Below, in pieces: positions 30,325-39,038 of a DNA stretch of 64,000 nucleotides. Below the pieces are notes generated by a model. It saw only the letters and a list, made by a program, of their open reading frames with translations. It made no database searches and had not been told where the DNA came from. The stretch is from NCBI GenBank assembly GCA_003116975.1, contig BGKB01000036.1:186001-250000 (forward strand), read 5' to 3'. Positions within the stretch are counted from its first letter, which is position 1, and the number at the start of each line of letters is the position of its first letter. The position numbers were made by a program, and so were the translations under genes. The DNA comes from Aurantiochytrium sp. KH105. Its lineage: Eukaryota > Sar > Bigyra > Thraustochytrida > Thraustochytriidae.

Positions 30325-30845
30325 CTAAATTTGCTCGTCGATCTCGACAACGCGAGAAAGAATATGTCGTTGCACAAGCTTGTTCATCTCGAACATGCCT
30401 GTGGGTAGTATTTATTTGTTCGTTCTCTCGTTCGTCAGCGAAACTTTGCTTTTCAGGGCAAGAGCAAGAATTCTTGGTCAACGTACCGACTTTCTCTTTG
30501 CCAAAGAGTTGACGGAGCTTTGTGTCGCAGAGAATTTCCCTCCTGTTGTCGGGGTTTTGCAGCTTCTTAGCCTTGATGTAATTCCAACTGCGCGATAAAG
30601 AATGAACAAAAAGAGATGCGTCAGTGGACTAGCCGCGGATAAGGGAAACATGAACCGATGATGGTGCAAGCGGAATTCAAGTGTCCAACTTACATGCCCT
30701 TGACAACATCTGCTCGTGTTGCTGTTGCCTGCTCGATCACCTCGAAAAGCTCATAAGTTAGGTGGTACAAGGTCTTGCTGATTGGACTCAGGCGAACCTG
30801 GCCCTGAGGCGCGGCCATGGGGGCATCTTGCCGAGGAGCGTCCAT
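30325..30845 (-). CDS. SWIB/MDM2-domain microprotein, three exons
   Basis: A 108-residue stand-alone SWIB domain protein. I reconstruct exon 1 30845-30694 (ATG, MDAPRQDAPMAAPQGQVRLS), exon 2 30587-30487 and exon 3 30398-30325 (TAG). The introns are 30693-30588 (GTAAGT...CGCAG, 106 nt) and 30486-30399 (GTACGT...CCACAG, 88 nt). Phases agree and restore the domain: VVKGIWNYIKAKKLQNPDNR, then REILCDTKLRQLFGKEKV, then GMFEMNKLVQRHI across the second junction. This is the SWIB core (W-x-Y-I-K...L-Q-N-P...R-x-I-x-C-D...L-x-x-L-F-G...F-x-M-N-K-L). Short SWIB proteins act in chromatin or, in plants, in organelle nucleoids; no targeting peptide is evident here. Because the exons are short, no single open frame reveals this gene. 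Confidence 0.93.
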
Positions 30846-31411
30846 CGTTATTTATTTATTTTTACTTTGGCTGAGTTGAGCTTGATCAACGTTCTGCGCA
30901 AGCGAGGTTCAAGCTGTCAGTTAGTTATGCCATGCGATATGAAATTTGCCTCCCCATTGTATCAGCTCTGTATATTTCTCTGGGTCGAGGTCCGCAAGTT
31001 GGCTTGTGTCGCGCGACACCCGCAAGTTGGCGCCCCCGTTCACTTTTCCTGCTTGCACGTACCTGTCAGCAAGCGGGCAGGCCTTCGCTCTGGCCGGCCT
31101 CTACGAGGATCCGAGCGCGCAGACACGCAGGCAGGCACGCAGATTGGCAGACACAAGGACGCACGCGAACACGCGCAGAGACAAACAAAACAAGGCCCTG
31201 TCGGGGGTTCTTCTGATCTCCCTCCTCTCTGCGCTCTCGCGGCACAGAGGCGGAGCGCCCTCCCTCTTTCTGCCTGTGTGCCTTGCCTCGCCTTGCCCGC
31301 TTGCTCCGGCCTGCCTGCCACTGGCCTTGTCGCGCCGCGCGTCGCTCCTCTGCGCCGGGCTCTGCGCGCGCGCTGCCTGGCCTCGCGCCTCCTCCTCTCG
31401 CCTCCCTCGTT

Positions 31412-31450
31412 TGAATCGAATTTGAATTTGAATTTGAATTCGAAGTTGAA
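31412..31450. repeat. (TTGAAT)n hexanucleotide tandem
   Basis: About six degenerate TTGAAT units, an AT-rich island in the GC-rich divergent region. Confidence 0.93.
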
Positions 31451-32163
31451 TGTTTGTCTCCTCAGCCAGTCTGCCTGAGGTGAGGGCAGCAGACCTGCCT
31501 GCAGACAGTGTGAGGAGCGGCCGCTGCTTCCTTCGCCGCCCGCTTCCTTCCTTTGATGGAGGCTTTTTCGCCGCTTTTCCTCGGGCCGGGCTGGCTGTTG
31601 CTCCTGCCCCAGCTTCGCTCTGCCTGCGCTGCTACGCTGCCTGCTCTGCTCGCTCGCTCTCCTGCCCTCCTCCTCCTCCTCTTCGCCGCTGCTGGCCGGC
31701 TGCCACGGCTGGCGGGCGCGGTCTCTCTCTCTGCCTGCCTGCCGCCCAAATGGCCGCAGCCGCCAGGCCGCTGTTGGTTTGGGAATGGCCGCTCGCCCGC
31801 CCTCCCTCCTCCCTCTCTTCCTAACAATAATTCCCTCCCGCCGCCGGCCAATCTGTCTGTCTGGTTTGCGCCCTTCGATGCCCTCTTGTGCTGTGCCGCT
31901 GCGGCAGCGGCAGCGGCTGCGCTGCTGGCCGCTGCCGTTAGCGAGCAGAGCTGAGCTGTGGCGGCAGGCAGAGGCTGGCAATGGCTGGGGCGGCTGACGC
32001 TCAGCGCGGCGGAGGCGAGCCGGAATGGCAGGACAGAGAGAGAAAGGCCAGCCGCTGCCGAGGGCGAAGGTGCTCGGGGCCTGAGCGGCGGCAGCGCAGC
32101 GACCTTGGCATGAAGGAGGCCGCGGCCTGCCTCTCCTTCCCCCTCTCGTGATCTTTCTTTTTC

Positions 32164-32191
32164 CCCCCCTCCCTCCCTCCCTCCCTCCCTC
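32164..32191. repeat. (CCCT)n microsatellite
   Basis: Six to seven CCCT units followed by a short CA run. Confidence 0.95.
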
Positions 32192-32587
32192 ACACACACG
32201 AGCTCACATTTCTCCCCCTCAGCCCTTCCTCCCTCTCCCGTTCTTGCACGCGCATGCAGAGGTTGGATTTTTCCCTTGGCGGCCTCCCTCTCTCGCGGGA
32301 GGCACCGGCTGCGGGACCCGCAGCTGCGGTTCCTGCGATGGCGGGGCCCCGCGGGAAACTGCCGGCCCTTTGTCTACCCGTAGGTAGTGCCTGTCTGGGC
32401 TGGCCGTTCATTCACTGTCAATCCTTGTCAAGGCAGCTGCAGCTGCCACTGCAGCTGGCTGCTGCCACTGCTGCTCCTCCTACTCCTGCTACTGCTTGAA
32501 GCTACACTACTCATGGCGGCCAAGGAACGAGTCATGGCCGGCAGGCAGTCTGTGGTGGCTGGCACCGTGGCTGGCCGGCATGGAGGC

Positions 32588-32613
32588 GGCTGGCTGGCTG
32601 GCTGGCTGGCTGG
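32588..32613. repeat. (GGCT)n microsatellite
   Basis: Six GGCT units in the SWIB/CCNDBP1 spacer. Confidence 0.95.
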
Positions 32614-32944
32614 TCAGCAGAGGGGCCGCAATCACTGCGGGGCGCCGTGCGGGGGGGGGCGGAGGCAGGCCTGGCTGGCCGCGAGTGCGGGCTGACACGC
32701 TGCGGAAGAAGTTGCGGGGAAGGCGCGAGCCCTGCACGGGTGTGGATCGGACGCCCCCCTAGGCTGAAGTAAAGCCGCCCCCCCGCTCTTCGTCGCTCGG
32801 CAGTCACAGCCGCTGTTATTGGTCGGCCTAAGGCAGAGCTGAGGGATGGGGTGTGGGGTGCGAACCGTGCTGGGCCGTGTTAAGCAATCATGATCCTGTG
32901 CCTCTCTCCTTGCCTTGCGGTTACCGCTTCTCTCTCTCCCCAGT

Positions 32945-32974
32945 CCTCCCTCCCTTCCTCCCTCCCTCCCTCCC
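32945..32974. repeat. (CCCT)n degenerate microsatellite
   Basis: A second CCCT/TTCC tract in the same divergent region. Confidence 0.88.
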
Positions 32975-34321
32975 ACGCTCGCTCGTTCGCTCCCAGCTTT
33001 CCCTTCCTCTCTCCGGATCCCTGCAGCGGCCGGCCGTGGTCAGCCCGCCGCATGCCAGCTCCAGCGGTCAGCGGTCGGCGGGAGACCACAGCAGCCGCAG
33101 CCGCCACCGCTGCCGCGGGGGAGGCAACCCGGCTCGAACAGAATCGGAGGAGGAGAGGAGGGAGAAAGGGGGGGAAGGGGCCCGTTCACAAGGCGCGCGC
33201 GACTGCCGTCTGCGGGGCGGGGGGGAGCACTTTCGGGGCCAAACTTGCCGAAGAGTGGGGGCCGGTGGGCATTTTCTGCGGGAACTGCCTCGACTGCTCC
33301 ACTGGAAGCCCCATCCCCTCACGCGCGGAGAGAGTGTGTGCCCAGTGGAGTATAGAGAAGCGCCCGCCCAGTGGCGCCAACTTGACGTCCCACCCCGCCG
33401 CGCTGCAGGGGACGGTGGAAGAAAGTCCCCCGGCTATGAGAACAGCCGCCTTAAATTGCTCGAAAAAGGTTTAGTAGTTAATGTACAAATTAAGGTTGAA
33501 GATAGCTCGAACGGGCGGCCTCCTCTGCGAGCGGCGTCCTCTCACGTCCTCTGCGGGGCCTCGTGAGGACGGCCGCGCCGTCAATTTTTTTTCCTTGCCC
33601 TCCTCAAGGCGGCGCTTCATCCAGAGGCACCGACCCAATACGCGGCCGCTTCGGCCAGTGCCAGCGGTCGCGTGCCACTGGCCACAGCAAGGTGGGCCTG
33701 TCCGCGATGTCGCGTAGGTGCGGGGCGCCCCCTCCGCAGCCCTCTCCCATTCGCGGATCGCTCTTCTCGCGCGCGCGCCCCCCAGCCTCCCTCGCCCGGG
33801 CAGTGCGCGTCCTCTAACCAGCGGCCCACAGCCCCAGACGCGTCTCGCTAGCCCTCTCGCGGGCCGTCTCTCGCGCCTCTGCGTTCTTGACGCCTCCCGC
33901 TTCGCCTCTTCGTGGAAAAGCTGCGGCTGCACAAACGCTGCGGCGGTAGTCTACTACGTAGTATAGCTTCTTCGACTTGGCTTTCCTGCTTTTGCTCGCA
34001 GAAAGCAGTAGGCCTATAGTAGATTGGAGTGCGCGCCTGGCTGCCTGCGGTGGACGGGGAGGTCGTGAAGACGCGCAACCCAGTGGCCGGGAACAAACTT
34101 GGAACCGGCTGGAGCGATCCGCGCAATGGGGTGCATTTGTACTACGTTCGCCAGCCGCGGCGCTTCTGGAGCTGCTTTTGCTGTTGACCGTGGTGGCGAA
34201 TGCTAGTTTTTGAGCTCTGTGTTTTTGCTTTCAACTTGCATTTGGTCCTTTCCGAATCCGTCTTGCCCCCTGGTTGGCTGTTAGTCTGGCTAATAATGGG
34301 TCGTAGGTCGGCAGTCGTGAA

Positions 34322-34322
34322 A

Positions 34323-34353
<31 letters not shown>

Positions 34354-34362
34354 GATGATGGT
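34322..34362. repeat. (GAT)n trinucleotide microsatellite
   Basis: About 10 GAT units plus two after a one-base slip, some 330 bp upstream of the CCNDBP1-like ATG; not in a recognised frame. Confidence 0.95.
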
Positions 34363-34685
34363 CGTATTGTTCCTTTGAAGTTCTTTCTCCTCTTTTCTCC
34401 ATCATCCATGACGTCCAGATCTTGATCTTGATCATGATCTTGTCCTTGCGTATTTCCTTTAGAAAAAGGCTCTCTCGCGCGCGCTCCATGTTAGTGCCCG
34501 GGCTGTGCAAGGCACGAGACAGGAAAGTTCCCAAAGTGCCAACGTCCACTCACCACCCGCGTCTGCTCGACTACACCTTGCTCTGCTCTGCTGTGCTCTG
34601 CTCTGCTGCCAGAGAAAGAAACCATCCAGACAGAAGTCAAGCAAGCTCGTGCGGCGGTAGGTCTCGCGACGGAGAGGCAGAGACG

Positions 34686-35921
34686 ATGGGCGATGAAGTC
34701 TTGACACCGCAAGGCGTGCTCGCCAAGGTCCGTCAGCTGGCAGACTTTCTCGATGCGCCCTCGGCGCAAAGCGGAGCCAGCACCAACCAAGACAAGAGCG
34801 CGAGGAGCAGCAACGTGAATCGCAAGGACTACGAGACCTTCCGGGACATGATCGGGAGAGCATCGGAGCAACTCGAGAACCAGAGCAATAAAGTGGCCCT
34901 CGGATGGGCATCCCTGCGCAACGACGATGAGCGTCACGCCATTCTCCAGGCTCTCCTGCAACACACAGAACTTGTCTTCACGTGCACCTTCCTCATGGTT
35001 TCAAGCGAGGGTCTTTGCTGCGCTGCTGCACGCGATGAAATTGTCGCTGCCGCCAAGCAGGTCGCGGCCGCACTCTCCCTCATGATGGAGCTTCTGAGCA
35101 ATGCTAAAACCATGGACGCAGATGTTTTTGCTGCTGAGATTGCCCGGAAGTGCGGCGCAGTCTGGGACGCATGTAAGGGCGTGCGCATGGTCGCCAAGTC
35201 GAATCGCGCAGCGAGCAAGCGCCGCGTTCTTCTCGCAGCGCGCGCCGTCAAGGACACCCACGACGAGTTCAACCGCATGCTTCAGGACTCGCGTGCCTCG
35301 TCTTCCTCTTCGAGTGACACCCAAATGGGACAAGCAAGCGATGCGAACCAAATGATGGAAGAAACTGCTGGGTCATCCGCCGACGCGGATGCACCCGCAT
35401 CAGGACCTAAAATTGGCAGCGACGAATGGTATGCTATGATGGATGATCTTGGGGACGAGAGCGACATGGACGATGAGGACGAGGATCGTCTTGAACGCGG
35501 TCTCGCACTGATTCGCACGGCCGGCATGGTCATTCAGAACGCAGCCAAAACCATTGGCGCAACTGCTCCTCGTCAGGCGGTCGCCGCGAGCTTAGATTCT
35601 GCGTCCGTATCCGCATCCGCTTCTGCTTCTGCTTCTGCTTCTGCCCCCGCATCCGTAGTGCGGGCGCGATACGTCGCATGGCTCGATACCGTCGTGCTCG
35701 CTGCCGCACTTGCCGAAAAGACAGTCACTTCATTCGCCGTTAATCTGTATCCTCCCCACGACGAGGACCGTCTCCGCACAGCCGCAGCTCTCGTTCAGGC
35801 CAAGACGCAAGAGCTCACTCAAGCAATCACCAACGAGACCCCGAGTCTTGATGAGGGTGCTGCTGCCCACGTTCAAGCTTTGAACGACCTCCAAGCCTCT
35901 CTCGCCTCATTGGCAATATGA
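34686..35921 (+). CDS. CCNDBP1/GCIP-like protein (cyclin-D-interacting family)
   Basis: 411 residues resembling Grap2/cyclin-D1-binding protein 1. Family features seen: FTCTFLMVSSEGLC followed by alternating Ala-rich helices, AVWDACKGVRMVAKSNRAA (about 160-180) and LLAARAVKDTHDEFNRMLQD (about 185-205). An acidic linker follows (DESDMDDEDEDRLERGLALI), and the second helical half ends LNDLQASLASLAI. The family binds cyclin D and HLH proteins in animals; its role in protists is unknown. A Ser-Ala alternation (about residues 305-325) is encoded by a TCCGCA/TCTGCT hexanucleotide repeat at about 35605-35648. The frame is open upstream of the ATG at 34686 but there it is repeat-derived, so this ATG (MGDEVLTPQGVLAKV) is used. 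Human CCNDBP1 has 360 residues. Identity is by pattern, without an alignment. Confidence 0.78.
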   Translation: MGDEVLTPQGVLAKVRQLADFLDAPSAQSGASTNQDKSARSSNVNRKDYETFRDMIGRASEQLENQSNKVALGWASLRNDDERHAILQALLQHTELVFTCTFLMVSSEGLCCAAARDEIVAAAKQVAAALSLMMELLSNAKTMDADVFAAEIARKCGAVWDACKGVRMVAKSNRAASKRRVLLAARAVKDTHDEFNRMLQDSRASSSSSSDTQMGQASDANQMMEETAGSSADADAPASGPKIGSDEWYAMMDDLGDESDMDDEDEDRLERGLALIRTAGMVIQNAAKTIGATAPRQAVAASLDSASVSASASASASASAPASVVRARYVAWLDTVVLAAALAEKTVTSFAVNLYPPHDEDRLRTAAALVQAKTQELTQAITNETPSLDEGAAAHVQALNDLQASLASLAI

Positions 35922-36060
35922 TGATAGGCCTGCCTTCTCTTCTTCTGCTGGCGTCGTCCATGCGCTGCGTTGGGCCAATTCTATCGATGGACATGCCGAC
36001 GACTGACTCGCGGACATTGTCCGATGCAAGGTTGGATCATATGCGTAGGGCACTTCAATG

Positions 36061-36177
36061 AATGCCATGACGGCAAAAGAGATTGCCAGACTCTTGCGCG
36101 CTCGTCTTGCGAGACTCTTACAATGTGATTCGAGAGCGCGCAAGAGTCTGGTAAATCTCTTTCACCGTAATGGCATT
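36061..36177. repeat. 43-bp inverted repeat with 30-bp loop
   Basis: Left arm 36061-36103 and right arm 36134-36177 are reverse complements with about four mismatches and one single-base gap. The arms share AATGCCAT at the outer end and CCAGACTCTTGCGCGCTC at the inner end. The 30-base loop repeats the heptamer GACTCTT found in the left arm. Either transcript through this convergent spacer would form a long hairpin. It could be a small foldback element, a hairpin RNA precursor or a shared transcription-end structure. Confidence 0.93.
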
Positions 36178-36240
36178 GACACACATGTTTGGTCAATCCA
36201 GCCAACACAAGAAAGGAGCAGCCAGAGAAAGAAAGAAAAG

Positions 36241-36260
36241 AAAAAAAAAAAAAAAAAAAA
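36241..36260. repeat. Poly(A) run
   Basis: 20 consecutive A on plus, preceded by GAAAGAAAGAAAAG, 64 bp to the right of the inverted repeat. Confidence 0.95.
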
Positions 36261-36510
36261 GGAAGCTACCGTTGGAGCAAACCAGACGATAATCTCTTCA
36301 AGTTGTAGCTTAGCCATAGGATTTTGTTTGTGTTTTGCAATTAGTCACTCACACATGTATTTCACGCAAGTACGGACCCTCTACTTTATTTCGTTCTTTT
36401 TTGCTTGTTATTTTGCAAAGTGTTCGCTGAGTGACCTGGACCTAGGGACCTGAGCCGAGTAGGCCAAGCGATTGATTTGTTGTAGTGTTGTAATGACTCT
36501 TACTCAATAT

Positions 36511-36915
36511 TTACTTGTGCTGCTTGCGAACTCTTGTACGATTGGGGAAAAGGCAACTCGAGGCGCTCAAAGTATCCGGGAGATTCGCGACAGCAGCGCG
36601 TTCTTGGGCCACACTGCGCTGCACACGAACTGCTTCACTGAAATCGCGCCGCTGCAGTCTCGCAAGAGGTTTGACCCGAGGTGTACCGGCGCGAATCTTG
36701 ACGAAACCGGACCCTTGCATTTGCGCTCTCGCGGCGGCGGCGGCGGCGACAGTGGCGGCAGCAGCAGCAGCAGCAGCAGCATCATCCTCGACACGAGCAT
36801 CCTTGAGAACGACTTTGCGCTGTAGCGAGATCGTTACAGCAGCATCCGACATGTCCACCGGAATCATTTGCGCGGTCGACTGCGTCAAGAGCTTCTTTGA
36901 AGATCCATGCTGATG

Positions 36916-36965
<50 letters not shown>

Positions 36966-37983
36966 GCAACATTATCTGCGACGAGGACCCTGTAGTACCG
37001 CATGCTGTCGCCGGTCTCGGCATTGCAAAAACAGACTCAATCATGGACGACAAACCTTCCTGCGTCGAAGGTCTCCGCAGCTCTTCGTCACGAAGCGACG
37101 CTCTTGCCACAGCCGCCGCGTCAGGAGCGGGGCGCCGGCCCCACTTTGCTGGCGCTGTCGAGCAACGCACCGTCTCTCCATCAAGCCCACGATATGTGGG
37201 CTGAAGCGGATTCGTGGGCGGCCGCTTTGTCACCAGACCGCGCTGCAAACTGTCCGCATGCGAGCCTGCAATTTCCTCCTTGAGAATGAGCTCGCGCTGA
37301 AGGCGCTCCTTGTTGAGCGCGGATCCAGCCTGGGCGCCAGGAATGTCTTCCGTTCGCAAAGCGCGACCTGACGCCTTGCGGCTCGAAACGATAGAGCTTC
37401 GTGGCCGGGAGCGAGGGCTGTCCATGATGCGCAAGTTGTTCACAAAGTAGACGGGACGCAGAGGATCCGTGGTGCGATTGGTGCGCTTTCTCTTGCTGAC
37501 AATGTCCTGCACATCAAGAGCATATCTCGTGATCTCCCGTCTTTGCAGGCTTTTGTACGCCATAAAGGACGTCGCCTGTGTCGCGCCCGGGATATCGGTC
37601 GTGCGGAGCGCGTCCTGCTCGTGTCCCGGGCGACGACCGCCGTACGTCTTGGGTCGCGCGCCTGGCAGATCGCTCACGTCCATGCTATCACGAAGGAATC
37701 GAGGTTCCTGCATGGGTGCCAGTTTTGCTTGCGGCAGCTCATACTCGGGGTTGAGCGGATTCACCACACGCTTTGTACGGAAGACCTTAATGCGCGGTTT
37801 GGCATCGTCAATGTCAGCTGTCGAGGAGCTGTCTGGCTTGTTGTTCCTCTTGACGTGCAGCTTCTTTGGCTGTGCGCCTTCAATGTCCCGTGTCGTGAAC
37901 AGGTTCGGTTTCTCCCACCGCGTCCACCGCTGCGCAGGCGCCGCGCCCTCGATGTCTGACACGTCGTTCGTCTCCCGCGGCAT
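36511..37983 (-). CDS. Unrecognised protein with repeated D-I-x-G-A-x-P motifs
   Basis: 490 residues from the ATG at 37983 (the frame runs further upstream only through the TGCC repeat). The N-terminal half alternates two short motifs. Motif A, D-[IVL]-x-[GD]-A-x-P, is at about residues 10-16 (DIEGAAP), 33-39 (DIEGAQP), 57-63 (DIDDAKP), 105-111 (DLPGARP), 130-136 (DIPGATQ), and again as DIPGAQA further on. Motif B, N/D-P-L-x-P-x-Y, is at 75-81 (NPLNPEY), then DPLRPVY and NPLQPTY; each is preceded by a K/R-rich segment such as RTKRVV or RTNRTT. The C-terminal half is low-complexity with 16 or so Gln (CAG repeat) and Ala runs. It has no membrane or enzymatic motif. I do not recognise the family; the linear-motif layout suggests a scaffold that binds several copies of one partner. 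Confidence 0.8.
36907..36963. repeat. (CTG)n / CAG repeat, coding poly-Gln
   Basis: About 16 CTG units on plus, read as CAG on minus and giving the Gln run in the D-I-x-G-A protein. A nearby GCG/GCA tract at 36735-36780 encodes Ala runs. Confidence 0.95.
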
Positions 37984-38117
37984 GATCCTGCCCTGCTTCC
38001 TCCGCGGCGAGGGAACTCTTTCGTCGCAGTGCGCGGCCCTGCGCGCCGCCTTTGCTTGCTGGCTCGCCTGCGCCGCCCCGCCTCGCCTCTTTGCCGCGCC
38101 AGCCAGCCTGCCCGGCG

Positions 38118-38200
<83 letters not shown>

Positions 38201-39038
38201 CACTGCGGCTGCGCGCACGTGCCGCGCCTCGAGGGAGAGAGGCCTCGGCCCTGCCCTGGCCGGCGCGCGACCCCGCGCTCGCCTCGTCCCACCGCCCAGC
38301 GTTCCCGCCCCGCCCGCGCTCGCCTCGGCCGGGCGCACACCCCCCCGCGCCGCGCAGAGCCCGCGCTCGGGCGCGAGGTTTCTCTGCGTGACCCCTCGGG
38401 GCTTCTTCCCGCGGGACTGTTGCTGCCTGCAGGAGTTTACCCGAAGGAGTGCTCTAGAACTTGATGCAGCGCAAGCTGACCCCCCCCGCGCGACGCGCGC
38501 ACACCCCGCGACAGGACGAAAGACTCGGGAGAGAACCCCGCGCGGGGGCAGGGTGCGCGAGAGCGGCGACCGTTGATGAACGGATCAATCTCGCCGGCGC
38601 CGCCCCAATAGCAAGCAGCCGCGAGTCCCAACTCCCCCGCGCACGCGAGTAGACAAACAGATAGCGCGAGCTGCGCAGAAGACGCCCACGCCCACGCGCA
38701 CGCGGGCTGCGGCGTCGCCTCGGGGCGCGGACGTGTCTGCCTGCCCTTTGGCCTGCACGGGATTGAGCGCGACGGCACGCGCCAGCTCGACGGGCCAGAG
38801 CAGCGGCGGCGGTTCGTGCTGCTGGGACGCGCCCATGACGACGATGGGGCGGCGAACACAGCCGCCAAAACCACGGCCTCAACCGCGTCCTTGCGAGCAA
38901 GAGCAAGAGCGATCAGAGACGCCCGCAAGCTCCGAGGGAGGCTGCGGATGCAGACGCGCCAAGCCAGCCGCACCGCTCATGCCACAGCCTGCAATGTCGC
39001 ACGTTCAACGCCCCGAGGAGGGGCCCTGCGCAACGGCG
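37984..39038. other. Divergent intergenic region D-I-x-G-A gene / giant LamG-IPT gene
   Basis: 1.06 kb, GC-rich, with an 82-bp TGCC array next to the minus-strand gene. The frame of the giant gene stays open upstream, with in-frame ATGs at 38835, 38979 and 38994, but the sequence there is Pro/Arg/Glu-rich and not signal-like. Confidence 0.65.
38119..38200. repeat. (TGCC)n microsatellite, 82 bp
   Basis: About 20 perfect TGCC units, the longest pure tetranucleotide array in the window, 136 bp upstream of the D-I-x-G-A start codon. Confidence 0.98.

Larger units (their letters stand above)
30846..34685. other. 3.84-kb divergent region with no recognised gene
   Basis: The longest gene-free stretch, between the divergent SWIB and CCNDBP1-like genes. 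GC-rich and packed with tandem repeats (TTGAAT, CCCT, GGCT, CTCTG, GAT) and GC skew changes. Open frames of up to 385 codons exist (for example minus 31040-32197) but are Arg/Gly/Pro/Ser low-complexity with no motif. Segments 33400-33560 and 33930-34030 are less repetitive, and the latter contains the palindrome ACTACGTAGT. A non-coding RNA or an unrecognised exon could be present, but I see no direct sign. Confidence 0.6.
35922..36510. other. Convergent spacer with inverted repeat and poly(A)
   Basis: 589 bp between two convergent stop codons. It contains a 43-bp near-perfect inverted repeat (36061-36177) and a 20-A run at 36241-36260 preceded by GAAA units. The rest is AT-rich and has no recognised gene. 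Confidence 0.75.

Noticed and set aside
31040-32197. 385-codon minus-strand frame in the long divergent spacer
   Set aside because: Composition is dominated by Arg, Gly and Ala, it crosses simple repeats, and no conserved motif is visible; kept only as part of the gene-free region.
36241-36260. Poly(A) run as the tail of a retroposed element linked to the inverted repeat
   Set aside because: No target-site duplication or retroelement body could be identified, and the preceding GAAA units suggest simple slippage.
38119-38200. Possible CRISPR-like or satellite array
   Set aside because: It is a perfect 4-bp microsatellite without spacers; no CRISPR array exists in the window.
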